Source: Comamonadaceae bacterium (GTDB lineage: Bacteria; Pseudomonadota; Gammaproteobacteria; Burkholderiales; Burkholderiaceae_C). From it: DNA of 64,000 nt. This document shows positions 33,857-42,807 of the stretch, in pieces. The notes beneath the pieces were generated by a model. It did not search any database. It worked only from the letters and a program-made list of their open reading frames with translations, and was not told where the DNA came from. Positions within the stretch are counted from its first letter, which is position 1. Each line of letters opens with the position of its first letter. Location: contig JAIXOZ010000028.1 of assembly GCA_027486495.1 (NCBI GenBank), positions 1 to 64,000 on the forward strand, in the 5' to 3' direction. A program made the position numbers and the translations under genes.

Positions 33857-34348
33857 TCATTCTGCCAGTGCGCAGTTCACCGGCTGGGCGTGCAGCAGTT
33901 GCACACACACCTGCGGGTCGATGCCCACCAGGTAACCACGCCTGCCGCCATTGATGCAAATGCGGGGCAAGGCGAGGATGGTCTCTTCGATGAAAACGGG
34001 CATGACCCGCCGCGTGGCAAAGGGCGAGGTGCCGCCCACCATGTAGCCGCTGTGGCGGTTGGCCACTTCGGGTACACACGGCTCGATGGATTTGAGACCC
34101 ACTTGCCGCGCCAGATTTTTGGTCGATACCTTGCGGTTGCCGTGCATCAGCACCACCAGCGGCTTGGCGTCCTGGTCCTGCATGATCAGGGTTTTGACCA
34201 CGGCGAACGGGTCCATGCCCAGCACTTGGGCGCTGTGCTGGGCACCGCCGTGCTCCAGGAACTCGTAGGGGTGCTCGGTGAAGCTCACCCCGTGCTGGCG
34301 CAAAAGCGCCGTGGCCGGGGTTTCACTGACTTTGTCTTTTTTGGCCAT
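33857..34348 (-). CDS. ybaK: Cys-tRNA(Pro) deacylase YbaK/EbsC
   Basis: A 163-residue editing enzyme that hydrolyses Cys mischarged on tRNA-Pro. Typical features: TPATALLRQHGVSFTEHPYE, the conserved Lys in VVKTLIM, KNLARQVG, and SGYMVGGTSPFATRRVMPVF. It lies 28 bases upstream of plsY on the same strand, probably in one transcript with the aldo/keto reductase gene. Confidence 0.93.
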   Translation of the reverse strand: MAKKDKVSETPATALLRQHGVSFTEHPYEFLEHGGAQHSAQVLGMDPFAVVKTLIMQDQDAKPLVVLMHGNRKVSTKNLARQVGLKSIEPCVPEVANRHSGYMVGGTSPFATRRVMPVFIEETILALPRICINGGRRGYLVGIDPQVCVQLLHAQPVNCALAE

Positions 34349-34363
34349 GCGCCAAAACCCCCA

Positions 34364-35422
34364 TCACAAGGACGGATCGCGGATTTCCCAGCGGATCTGG
34401 TCAATGGCCTTAAGCACCTCGGGCGAGAGTTGCACCGACCAGGCGGCCAGGTCTTCGTCCAGCTGCGCCACCGAAGTCACGCCGATGATCGTGCTGGACA
34501 CATGCCAACGGTGGTAACAAAACGCCAGGGCCATTTCAGTGGGCGTCAGGCCGTTGTCACGCGCCAACTGGTTGTAGCGGCGTGCAGCGGCCAAGGACTC
34601 GGGGCGCGACCAGCGCTGCTTGCGCACCGACTCGTAGCGAGACACGCGGCCCTCAGGAGCTGCGGGGCCTTCGAAGCCGGTTTCGTCGTACTTGCCGGTG
34701 AGCAAACCAAAACCGAGCGGCGAATAAGCCAACAAAGACACATTCAGGCGGTGGCAGGTCTCGTCCAAACCGTTGTCATACACCCGGTTGACCAGCGCAT
34801 AAGGGTTTTGCACCGTGGCCACACGGGGCAATCCGTGCTGCTCGGCCAGGCGCACGAACTCGTGCACGCCGTAGGGCGATTCGTTGGACAGACCAATGTG
34901 ACGCACCTTGCCCGCCTTGACCAGTTGGGCCAGGGCTTCGAGTTGTTCATGGATGGAGGTGGCCGACTTGTCCTTGCTCGGATCGAAATAATGAAAGCCC
35001 AGGGCCATCACATGGCGCTCGGGCCAATGGATCTGGTACAGGTCAATCACATCGGTCTGCAGGCGGCGCAGACTGCCTTCGCACGAAGTCAGGATGTCTT
35101 GCGCCGTCATGCCCGAGCCCTCACGCACCCAGGGCATGCCACGTGAAGGCCCAGCCACCTTGGTGGCGAGCACCAGTTTCTGGCGGGCGTCAGGGTTTTT
35201 GGCGAACCAGTTGCCGATGTAGGTTTCGGTCAGACCACAGGTATCGGCCGTGGCGGGCACTGCGTACATCTCGGCGGTGTCGATGAAATTGATGCCAGCG
35301 GCCAAAGAGCGATCCAGGATGGCGTGGGCCCCCTCTTCGCTCACTTGCTGGCCAAAGGTCATGGTGCCCAGGCAAATGGGCGTGACATGGAGGTCGGATT
35401 GACCAAGTTGTACTTTTTTCAT
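34364..35422 (-). CDS. Aldo/keto reductase (Tas-like)
   Basis: A 352-residue NADPH-dependent aldo/keto reductase. The catalytic residues appear as Asp-48-like in NFIDTAEMY with the tetrad Tyr, the Lys in LATKVAG, and the His in DLYQIHWPER. The C-terminal cofactor region reads IIGVTSVAQLDEDL. It is close to the E. coli Tas protein, which has a broad but poorly defined role. It ends 15 bases before ybaK. Confidence 0.9.
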   Translation of the reverse strand: MKKVQLGQSDLHVTPICLGTMTFGQQVSEEGAHAILDRSLAAGINFIDTAEMYAVPATADTCGLTETYIGNWFAKNPDARQKLVLATKVAGPSRGMPWVREGSGMTAQDILTSCEGSLRRLQTDVIDLYQIHWPERHVMALGFHYFDPSKDKSATSIHEQLEALAQLVKAGKVRHIGLSNESPYGVHEFVRLAEQHGLPRVATVQNPYALVNRVYDNGLDETCHRLNVSLLAYSPLGFGLLTGKYDETGFEGPAAPEGRVSRYESVRKQRWSRPESLAAARRYNQLARDNGLTPTEMALAFCYHRWHVSSTIIGVTSVAQLDEDLAAWSVQLSPEVLKAIDQIRWEIRDPSL

Positions 35423-35514
35423 GGGCTTGTCTTTGGCTGCGTCTTAAATGTCTTATTTTGGCATGTGGAGCGTTTGGGCTTGGGCGTTGAAGGTCCACTG
35501 GCTCGGCCACACGC

Positions 35515-37335
35515 TCAAGGCTCCATGCGCTTTTCATCACGCGCCTCTTCTTGCAAGCGCAGCACGCGGCGCTGCACCTTGCCGGTCGTGGTCATCGGCA
35601 ACTGGTCGATGAATTCGATCTCTTTGGGGTATTCATAAGGGGCGAGCAAACCGCGCACATGGGCTTGTAGTTCGCGGCGCACCTCGTCGTCAAAAGCTCT
35701 CTGCCCTGGCCCAGTGGGCCTATGGCTTTGCCAGTCGGGCGACATGACCACATAGGCTTTGACAAGCGCCCCCCGGTCTTTGTCGGGCTTGGGCACCACG
35801 GCAGCATTGGCCACAGCCGGATGTTTGACCAGGCAGTTCTCGATCTCGCCGGGGCCGATGCGGTAACCGGCGGCTTTGAACATGTCATCGGTACGGCCTT
35901 GGTACCAAAGGTAGCCATCCTCATCCGCCACCGCCATATCGCCCGTGCGGCACCAATCGCCGGTGTATTTGGCCTTTGTGGCTTTCTCATTGTTCCAGTA
36001 GCCCAAAAAGAACACCGGGTCAGGCTGACCGTGCACATCGAAGCGGTTCACCGCCACTTCGCCGGGTGTGCCTGGCGGGCACAGCTGGCCCGCCTCGTCG
36101 ATGACCGCCACTTGGTGGCCGGGGTAGCCCTTGCCCATGCTGCCGGGCTTGGCGGGCCACAAGCGGGCGCAGTTGCCGACCACATAGTTGATCTCGGTCT
36201 GGCCGAACATCTCGTTCACCGTGACGCCCAACTGTTGCTGACAATAGCCAAATACCGCGTCACCCACCGCCTCACCCGCGCTCATCATGGCTTGGAGCTT
36301 GAGGCGGTAGTGGGCCTTCACCTCAGGCACGGCCTTCATCATGGCTTTGAGCGCGGTGGGGAACAAAAAGGTGTGCGTGACTGCATGACTTTGCAAAATC
36401 TCGAACGCGACCTCGGGCGAGAAGCGCCCATTAAAGGCCACGATGGGACGGCCAAAGTAGAGGCTCGGCAGCAAGGCATCCATCAGCCCGCCCGTCCAAG
36501 CCCAGTCGGCAGGCGACCAAAACACGGCTTTGGAGGGCCGCTCGACTTTGAAAGGGTCAAAGCCAAACCAATTTTGGCTGCACACAAAGCCCGTGAGGTT
36601 GCCGATCAGCGCACGGTGCGGGATCAAGGCCCCCTTGGGGTTGCCGGTGGTGCCGCTGGTGTAGATCAGCACTGCCGGCTCTTCAGCCCAAGTGGACACG
36701 GATTTGAACGTGCTCGCGCTGGCCGCCATAGCTTGATTCAGGTCCAGATCGGCCAAGGTGCCAGCATCTCCAAACCCCAACAGCGTCTGCAAACCGGGGC
36801 AATCGGCTCTGGCCTGCAGCAAGGCCTGGACAGTGGATTCATCGCACACCGCCACACGCGCTTGGCTGTCGATGATGCGAAATGACAAGGCCTCGGGGCC
36901 AAACAGCATCGACAAAGGCATGGCCACCGCGCCCATCTGCAGCACGGCCATATAGGCCACCGCTGTCTCATAGCGCTGGGGCATGACGATGGCCACGCGG
37001 TCACCACGCTGCACGCCTTGAGAACGCAGCAGTCGGCTCAGCCGATTGGCATCTTGCTGCAGCTGCCCGAAGGTCCAGCTGCGCCCCAGGCCCTGCCCTG
37101 CCACGTGCTCGCGCACGGCGTGGCGTTTGGCGGTGCTCGCTTGCGCTGCCCATTGCCCGCAACATGCCTGTGCCATGTTGAAGCGCTTTGGCACTTTCCA
37201 GACAAAACCCTGGTGGATGGTCGCATAGCGGTCAGTGGCACCACTGCGGGCCGGGCGCATGGCTGCAGGGGGTGGCTGCGAGCCAACGGGTTCCTGAGGG
37301 GCGGCTGGTCGGTCCTGGTGGCGACTTATGTTCAC
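35515..37335 (-). CDS. AMP-forming acyl-CoA synthetase
   Basis: A 606-residue acyl-adenylate-forming enzyme. Motifs are the P-loop YTSGTTGNPKGALIP, NEMFGQTEINYVVG (A5), TGDWCRTGDMAVADEDGY (A7), GRTDDMFKAAGYRIGPGEIE (A8) and the C-terminal catalytic Lys in TTTGKVQRRVLR (A10). It activates a carboxylic acid, perhaps a medium-chain or aromatic acid; the substrate is unassigned. The start is GTG at 37335 with AAGGAG seven bases upstream; an ATG at 37260 would shorten it by 25 polar residues. It is divergent from the hydrolase gene. Confidence 0.9.
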   Translation of the reverse strand: MNISRHQDRPAAPQEPVGSQPPPAAMRPARSGATDRYATIHQGFVWKVPKRFNMAQACCGQWAAQASTAKRHAVREHVAGQGLGRSWTFGQLQQDANRLSRLLRSQGVQRGDRVAIVMPQRYETAVAYMAVLQMGAVAMPLSMLFGPEALSFRIIDSQARVAVCDESTVQALLQARADCPGLQTLLGFGDAGTLADLDLNQAMAASASTFKSVSTWAEEPAVLIYTSGTTGNPKGALIPHRALIGNLTGFVCSQNWFGFDPFKVERPSKAVFWSPADWAWTGGLMDALLPSLYFGRPIVAFNGRFSPEVAFEILQSHAVTHTFLFPTALKAMMKAVPEVKAHYRLKLQAMMSAGEAVGDAVFGYCQQQLGVTVNEMFGQTEINYVVGNCARLWPAKPGSMGKGYPGHQVAVIDEAGQLCPPGTPGEVAVNRFDVHGQPDPVFFLGYWNNEKATKAKYTGDWCRTGDMAVADEDGYLWYQGRTDDMFKAAGYRIGPGEIENCLVKHPAVANAAVVPKPDKDRGALVKAYVVMSPDWQSHRPTGPGQRAFDDEVRRELQAHVRGLLAPYEYPKEIEFIDQLPMTTTGKVQRRVLRLQEEARDEKRMEP

Positions 37336-37360
37336 AGTGTTTCTCCTTATGATGGAAAGT

Positions 37361-38275
37361 ATGTACCAAGTTTTATGCCCTTCACAAAGTCTCTGGGTGC
37401 CTCTGCGCGGCTGTCGTTACCACGTTCGCCAATGGGGACAGGCCCAAGCAGGCGCGACGCCACTTGTTTTGGCCCACGGCTGGATGGACGTGGCCGCCTC
37501 ATACCAGTTCATGGTCGACGCCTTCAGCGAGGCTTTTGTCAGCCAGCGACCCATCATCTCGATGGACTGGCGCGGCTACGGCTTGACCGAGACCCCGCCC
37601 ACCGACAGCTACTGGTTTCCCGATTACCTGGCCGATCTGGACGCCTTGCTCGACGCACTCTACCCCGGTCAAGCCATTGACCTGGTCGGCCACAGCATGG
37701 GCGGCAATGTGGTCATGATGTACGCGGGGACCCGACCCGAGCGCATTCGCCGGCTGGTCAATTTGGAAGGTTTTGGCATGCCCGCCACCCAAACGAGCCA
37801 AGCGCCCACGCGCATGGCCCAGTGGCTGGACGAACTCAAGGCGCAGCGTGCTGGCAGCAACGACCTCAAACCCTATGCCGATGCAGCGGGCGTAGCCACG
37901 CGCCTGATGAAAACCAACCGCCGCTTGAGCCAGGACAAGGCCGACTGGCTCGCCCTGCACTGGGCCAGCCCCGGCCCAGATGGTCAGTGGCGCATCTTGG
38001 GGGACTCGGCGCACAAGGTCATCAACCCCTACCTTTACCACGTCGACGAGGCGCTGGAAATGTACCGCCGCATCACCGCCCCGGTCCTGGCCGTGGAGGC
38101 GGCAGACGACTCGCTTGGTCAGTGGTGGAAAGGCCGTTACAGCCTGGCCGAATACCATAAGCGCCTGCAAGCGGTGCCCCACCTACAGAAAACGGTCATT
38201 CAGGATGCAGGTCACATGATGCAACACGACCAACCCGAAACTTTGGCCCGTTTGATTGAGAAATTCTGTCAATGA
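37361..38275 (+). CDS. Alpha/beta hydrolase
   Basis: About 304 residues in the alpha/beta-hydrolase fold: VLAHGWMDVAASYQF near the N-terminus, MDWRGYGLTE, the nucleophile elbow GHSMGGN, an acid in AVEAADDS and the His in DAGHMMQHDQPE. Function unknown; such enzymes often sit beside acyl-CoA ligases and may act as thioesterases or esterases. The start is uncertain: ATG codons at 37328, 37349, 37352 and 37361 are in frame; 37361 is chosen because homologue-like sequence (LWVPLRGCRYHVRQWG) begins soon after. Confidence 0.85.
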   Translation: MYQVLCPSQSLWVPLRGCRYHVRQWGQAQAGATPLVLAHGWMDVAASYQFMVDAFSEAFVSQRPIISMDWRGYGLTETPPTDSYWFPDYLADLDALLDALYPGQAIDLVGHSMGGNVVMMYAGTRPERIRRLVNLEGFGMPATQTSQAPTRMAQWLDELKAQRAGSNDLKPYADAAGVATRLMKTNRRLSQDKADWLALHWASPGPDGQWRILGDSAHKVINPYLYHVDEALEMYRRITAPVLAVEAADDSLGQWWKGRYSLAEYHKRLQAVPHLQKTVIQDAGHMMQHDQPETLARLIEKFCQ

Positions 38276-38313
38276 AAAGACCTAGAATCGGCTTTTTTTG
38301 ATGTTGATCCAAC

Positions 38314-38844
38314 ATGCAGGCCGTGTACATTTCCCGTTTTTTTCTGATGGCAGTTTTGTCGGCTTGCGCGTCTTTGGCACAAGCACAAACCAGCAACCGC
38401 TATTGCCCAGACTTTTTGTCCGTCAAAGGGGCGCCAGAACCTGCACACCGGGGTGAGTTCACGTTGTCCCCTTACACCCACCACTGGAACCACAGCTCAG
38501 AGCACAAATCCGTGGTCTTGGTGGCGATTGATGAGCAACTGCCCGGCGACCGTTTGTGCGGTGTCAGCTTTTTCAGCAACTCTTTTGGCCAGCCATCGCT
38601 TTATGTTTACGCGGGTCTACAGTACAACAAGCTGCTGGGCGTTCCTGAATTGTTCGCCAAAGTCACGGCTGGGTTGATGTACGGCTACGTGGCCCCTTAC
38701 GAGAACAAGGTGCCCCTCAATTACAAGGGGTTCAATCCGGCCATCATTCCCTCCTTGGGCTACAAATTAACGCTGCACGACTCGGTTCAAGTCAAATTAC
38801 TGGGCAGTGCCGGCCTGATGTTCTCTTATGGGCGGCAGTTTTAA
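38314..38844 (+). CDS. Predicted small outer-membrane beta-barrel protein
   Basis: A 176-residue exported protein with a signal peptide (FFLMAVLSACASLAQAQ). The mature part is rich in alternating aromatic/polar stretches and ends SAGLMFSYGRQF, with a terminal Phe as in many outer-membrane barrels. Segments such as FFSNSFGQPSLYVYAGLQYNK and LFAKVTAGLMYGY suggest a PagP-like barrel; relatives have been annotated variously. Catalytic residues of PagP cannot be identified confidently. TAGAAT at 38283-38288 may be its -10 box. Confidence 0.65.
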   Translation: MQAVYISRFFLMAVLSACASLAQAQTSNRYCPDFLSVKGAPEPAHRGEFTLSPYTHHWNHSSEHKSVVLVAIDEQLPGDRLCGVSFFSNSFGQPSLYVYAGLQYNKLLGVPELFAKVTAGLMYGYVAPYENKVPLNYKGFNPAIIPSLGYKLTLHDSVQVKLLGSAGLMFSYGRQF

Positions 38845-38884
38845 GCTCTGGCAGGGGCATGCGCCACATCAACTCATGAGAAAA

Positions 38885-38907
38885 TGTCCGGTTTACCGAA
38901 CCGGACA
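38885..38907 (+). terminator. Hairpin between the barrel gene and prfB
   Basis: TGTCCGGTT (38885-38893) pairs with AACCGGACA (38899-38907) around a 5-base loop, followed by CTTTCCCC and then the prfB ATG. The stem is strong but the T tail is poor, and the second arm is only eight bases from the prfB start. It could terminate the preceding gene or affect prfB initiation. Confidence 0.4.
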
Positions 38908-38915
38908 CTTTCCCC

Positions 38916-40020
38916 ATGGACGCAGAACGCATCAACCAAATCGGCGCATCCCTCACAGACCTGACCGCTCGTACCCACGAGTTACGGGGGTATCTTTGAC
39001 TACGATGCCAAATCTGAACGGCTGAGAACCGTCAACGCATCCCTCGAAGATCCCTCGGTCTGGAACGACCCGAAAAAAGCCCAGGAGCTGGGCAAAGAGA
39101 AAAAAGCCTTGGACGGCGTGGTGGTGACCATCACCAACCTGACCAGTGAGCTGGCCGACAACCTTGAACTCTTTGAAATGAGCAAGGAAGAAGGCGATGA
39201 CGATGGCCTGATGACCATCGAGGCCGAAGCCGCCAAATTGACAGCGTTGGTGGAAGACCTCGAATTTCGCCGCATGTTCCGACACGAGGCCGATCCGCTC
39301 AACTGCTTTGTCGACATCCAGGCCGGCGCCGGTGGCACCGAAGCTTGTGACTGGGCCAGCATGCTGTTGCGCCAGTACATCAAGTACGCCGAACGCAAAG
39401 GCTTCAAGGCCACCGTGGAAGACGAAACCCCGGGCGACACCGCAGGCATCAAGGGTGCAACCATCAAGATCGAAGGCGAATACGCTTTTGGCCTGCTGCG
39501 CACCGAAACTGGCGTGCACCGTTTGGTCCGAAAGAGCCCCTTCGACTCGTCGGGTGGCCGCCACACCTCGTTCGCCTCGCTGTTTGTTTACCCCGAAATC
39601 GACGACTCGATCGAAATCAACATCAACCCGTCTGACGTGCGCACCGACACTTTCCGAGCCAGCGGCGCGGGAGGTCAGCACATCAACAAGACCGACTCGG
39701 CCGTGCGCCTGACGCACATCCCCACCGGCATCGTGGTGCAATGCCAAGACGGCCGCAGCCAGCACAGCAACCGCGACGTGGCTTGGCAACGCCTGCGCTC
39801 GCGCCTGTACGACTTCGAGATGCGCAAGCGTCTGGAAGAGCAGCAAAAGCTGGAAGACACCAAGACCGATGTGGGTTGGGGTCACCAGATCCGAAGCTAT
39901 GTGCTGGACAACAGCCGCATCAAGGATTTGCGCACCAACGTCGAAATTTCGGCCACCCAAAAGGTGCTCGATGGCGACCTCGATGCGTTCATCGAAGCCT
40001 CACTGAAACAAGGCCTCTGA
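38916..40020 (+). CDS. prfB: Peptide chain release factor 2 (programmed +1 frameshift)
   Basis: Recognises UGA and UAA stop codons and releases the peptide. The first frame (38916-38999) encodes 27 residues, [10 protein letters not shown]...HELRGYL, and stops at an in-frame UGA at 38997-38999. A +1 shift at CTT-TGA-C continues in the frame 38998-40020, giving a total of 367 residues, normal for RF2. The stop-recognition tripeptide SPF ([10 protein letters not shown]) and the GGQ motif near residue 252 are intact. A contiguous frame visible from 39109 alone would lack the N-terminus. The gene precedes pepN. Confidence 0.97.
38983..39000 (+). promoter_or_regulatory. prfB recoding site
   Basis: The site has a Shine-Dalgarno-like CGGGGG (38985-38990) three bases before the slippery CTT (38994-38996), followed by TGA and C. 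This is the classical RF2 autoregulatory arrangement: when RF2 is scarce, slow reading of UGA allows slippage of the Leu-tRNA into the +1 frame. Confidence 0.96.
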
Positions 40021-40053
40021 GCTGCTCAGACCTCAACAAAAATGGAGTTAGTG

Positions 40054-42765
40054 ATGCGTGAAGGACAACCCACCGCGATCCAGCGCGAGGCGTACACCGC
40101 CCCGCCCTTTTGGATCGATACCGTCGATCTGACCTTTGATCTGGACCCGGCCAAGACCCGCGTGTTGAGCAAAATGCGCCTGCGCCGCAACCCCGACGTG
40201 GCGGCCCAGCCGCTGCGTCTGGATGGCGAAGACCTGAACCTGGCGCGCGTGCTGGTCAACGGCGGTGGCACCTCGTTCAAGATGGACGGCAACCAACTGG
40301 TGTTGGAGAACTTGCCCGAAGGCCACGAGACCATCGATCTGGAAATCTTCACCACCTGCTACCCCGAGAAAAACACCCAGTTGATGGGCTTGTACGTGAG
40401 CCAGGGCACCTTCTTCACCCAGTGCGAGGCCGAGGGTTTTAGACGCATCACCTATTTCTTGGACCGCCCGGACGTGATGGCCAGCTTCACCGTCACGCTG
40501 CGCGCTGACAAAGCCAAATACCCTGTGCTGCTCTCCAACGGCAACTTGGTCGAGCAAGGCGCGCTGGACGACGGTCGTCACTATGCCAAGTGGGTCGACC
40601 CGCACAAAAAACCCTGTTACCTGTTTGCTCTGGTGGCCGGTCTGTTGGTCGCTCGCGAGCAACGCATCGTCAGCCGCAGCGGCAAAGATCACTTGCTGCA
40701 AGTGTTTGTGCGTCCCGGCGATCTGGACAAGACCGAACACGCGATGAATTCGCTCATGGCCAGCGTGGCTTGGGACGAGGCCCGCTTTGGTCTGCCGCTG
40801 GACCTGGAACGCTTCATGATCGTCGCCACCAGCGACTTCAACATGGGCGCGATGGAAAACAAGGGCCTGAACATCTTCAACACCAAGTACGTGCTGGCCA
40901 ACCCCAACACCGCCACCGACATGGATTTTGGCGGCATCGAAAGCGTGGTTGGCCATGAGTACTTCCACAACTGGACGGGCAACCGCATCACCTGCCGCGA
41001 TTGGTTCCAGCTCTCGCTCAAAGAGGGCCTGACGGTCTTTCGCGATCAAGAGTTCAGCCAGGACATGGCGGGCGAGGCCAGCGCCCGCGCCGTCAAACGC
41101 ATCGAAGACGTGCGCGTGCTGCGCACCGTGCAGTTTGCCGAAGACGCCGGCCCCATGGCCCACCCGGTGCGCCCCGACAGCTACGTCGAAATCAACAACT
41201 TTTACACCGTCACCATCTACGAAAAAGGCTCCGAAGTCGTTCGCATGATGCAGACCCTGGTGGCCACGCCATCAGACAGCCTAGGTCGCGACGGTTTTGC
41301 CAAGGGCATGAAGCTTTACTTCGAGCGCCATGACGGCCAGGCCGTGACCTGCGACGATTTTGCGCAAGCCATTGCCGACGCCAACCCCGGCTCGGCCCTT
41401 GCCAACCACCTGAGCACCTTCAATCACTGGTACAGCCAAGCAGGTACGCCGCGCTTGCGAGCGGTGGGTGAATTCAATGCGGCCGAGCGCAGCTTCACCT
41501 TGACGCTCAGCCAAAGCTGCCCTTCGACCCCTGACCAGGAACGCAAAGCCCCCTTTGTGATCCCCGTCACGCTGGGCCTGCTCAGCCGCGACGGACAGGC
41601 CCTGCCAATGCAGTTGTCCGGCTCTGCCGACAGCGCGCTTCAGCAAACCCTGGTGCTGACCGAGGCCAGCGCCCGCTACACCTTTGCCAACATCGACAGC
41701 GAGCCCGTGCCTTCATTGCTGCGCGGTTTCAGCGCGCCGGTGGTTCTGGAGGACGGCCTGAATGCCAACGACCTTCTGATCTTGCTGGCCCACGACGGCG
41801 ACCCCTTCAACCAATGGGAGGCCGGCCAGCGCCTGATGCTGCAAAGCGCCCTGGAGGCCATCCACCAGAACAAAGACCTGACGGGCCAGCCCGTGCTGTC
41901 CGATGCCTTGGTGGCCGCCCTGCGCAACGTGCTGCGCCACCCTCAACTCGACGCGGCATTCAAGGACCTGGCGCTCACATTGCCGTCTGAAAACTACATC
42001 GCCGACCAACTGGACGTGGTAGACCCTCAGCGCGTGCATGCGCTGCGCGAAACCATGCGCCTGCAATTGGCCACAGCCCTGCAATCTGACTGGCAGTGGG
42101 CTTGGGATGCGCACAAACACAATGGGGCTTATTCCCCTGATGCCAAGTCCAGCGGCCGCCGTGCCCTGGCGGGCCTGTCCATGACCATGTTGTGCTTGGC
42201 CGCCGTTCAAAACGGAGATGCCGTGACCCCTGGCCGTGTTTACCAGCAGTTCAAGGACGCAGGCAACATGACCGACCGCTTCAACGCCTTATCGGCGCTG
42301 GTGGTCAGCGGACATGCCTTGGCGCAAGACGCACTGGCCTTGTTCCACAAGCTGTTCCAGCACGAAGCCCTGGTGATCGACAAATGGTTTGCCCTCCAAG
42401 CCGGTGCGCCCGACCGTGCGGGCGACATCCTGCCGCGTGTGCGCCAACTCATGCAACACCCTGATTTCAGCCTGCGCAACCCCAACCGCGCGCGCAGCCT
42501 GATCTTCAGCTACTGCAGTGCCAACCCGGCAGGTTTTCACCGCGCCGACGCGGCAGGCTATGTGTACTGGAGCGAACAGGTGCTGGCGCTCGATGCCATC
42601 AACCCGCAAGTGGCCGCACGCCTGGCCCGTGCCATGGACCGCTGGAGCCGCCTGGCCGAGCCTTACCGCAGCGCGGCCCGCGTGGCCATTGAGCGCGTAG
42701 CCTCCAAATCAGACTTGTCGAATGACGTGCGTGAAGTGATCAGCCGTGCGCTGAGTGCGGCTTGA
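40054..42765 (+). CDS. pepN: Aminopeptidase N (M1 family)
   Basis: Zinc aminopeptidase that removes N-terminal residues from peptides in the cytoplasm. The 903-residue product has the substrate-binding GAMEN near residue 264 and the zinc motif HEYFHNW near 299, with the third ligand Glu in LKEGLTVFRDQEF. Its length and long helical C-terminal part are typical of E. coli-type PepN. The ATG at 40054 is preferred because GGAG precedes it by six bases; one at 40042 is upstream. It lies 33 bases after prfB. Confidence 0.96.
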   Translation: MREGQPTAIQREAYTAPPFWIDTVDLTFDLDPAKTRVLSKMRLRRNPDVAAQPLRLDGEDLNLARVLVNGGGTSFKMDGNQLVLENLPEGHETIDLEIFTTCYPEKNTQLMGLYVSQGTFFTQCEAEGFRRITYFLDRPDVMASFTVTLRADKAKYPVLLSNGNLVEQGALDDGRHYAKWVDPHKKPCYLFALVAGLLVAREQRIVSRSGKDHLLQVFVRPGDLDKTEHAMNSLMASVAWDEARFGLPLDLERFMIVATSDFNMGAMENKGLNIFNTKYVLANPNTATDMDFGGIESVVGHEYFHNWTGNRITCRDWFQLSLKEGLTVFRDQEFSQDMAGEASARAVKRIEDVRVLRTVQFAEDAGPMAHPVRPDSYVEINNFYTVTIYEKGSEVVRMMQTLVATPSDSLGRDGFAKGMKLYFERHDGQAVTCDDFAQAIADANPGSALANHLSTFNHWYSQAGTPRLRAVGEFNAAERSFTLTLSQSCPSTPDQERKAPFVIPVTLGLLSRDGQALPMQLSGSADSALQQTLVLTEASARYTFANIDSEPVPSLLRGFSAPVVLEDGLNANDLLILLAHDGDPFNQWEAGQRLMLQSALEAIHQNKDLTGQPVLSDALVAALRNVLRHPQLDAAFKDLALTLPSENYIADQLDVVDPQRVHALRETMRLQLATALQSDWQWAWDAHKHNGAYSPDAKSSGRRALAGLSMTMLCLAAVQNGDAVTPGRVYQQFKDAGNMTDRFNALSALVVSGHALAQDALALFHKLFQHEALVIDKWFALQAGAPDRAGDILPRVRQLMQHPDFSLRNPNRARSLIFSYCSANPAGFHRADAAGYVYWSEQVLALDAINPQVAARLARAMDRWSRLAEPYRSAARVAIERVASKSDLSNDVREVISRALSAA

Positions 42766-42807
42766 CCCACCGCATCTGACTTCGATGCCCGAACCCAAGG
42801 AATGAAC

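Noticed and set aside
38997-38999. In-frame stop in prfB as evidence of a pseudogene or sequencing error
   Set aside because: The CTT-TGA-C context and upstream G-rich element are the conserved RF2 recoding signal.
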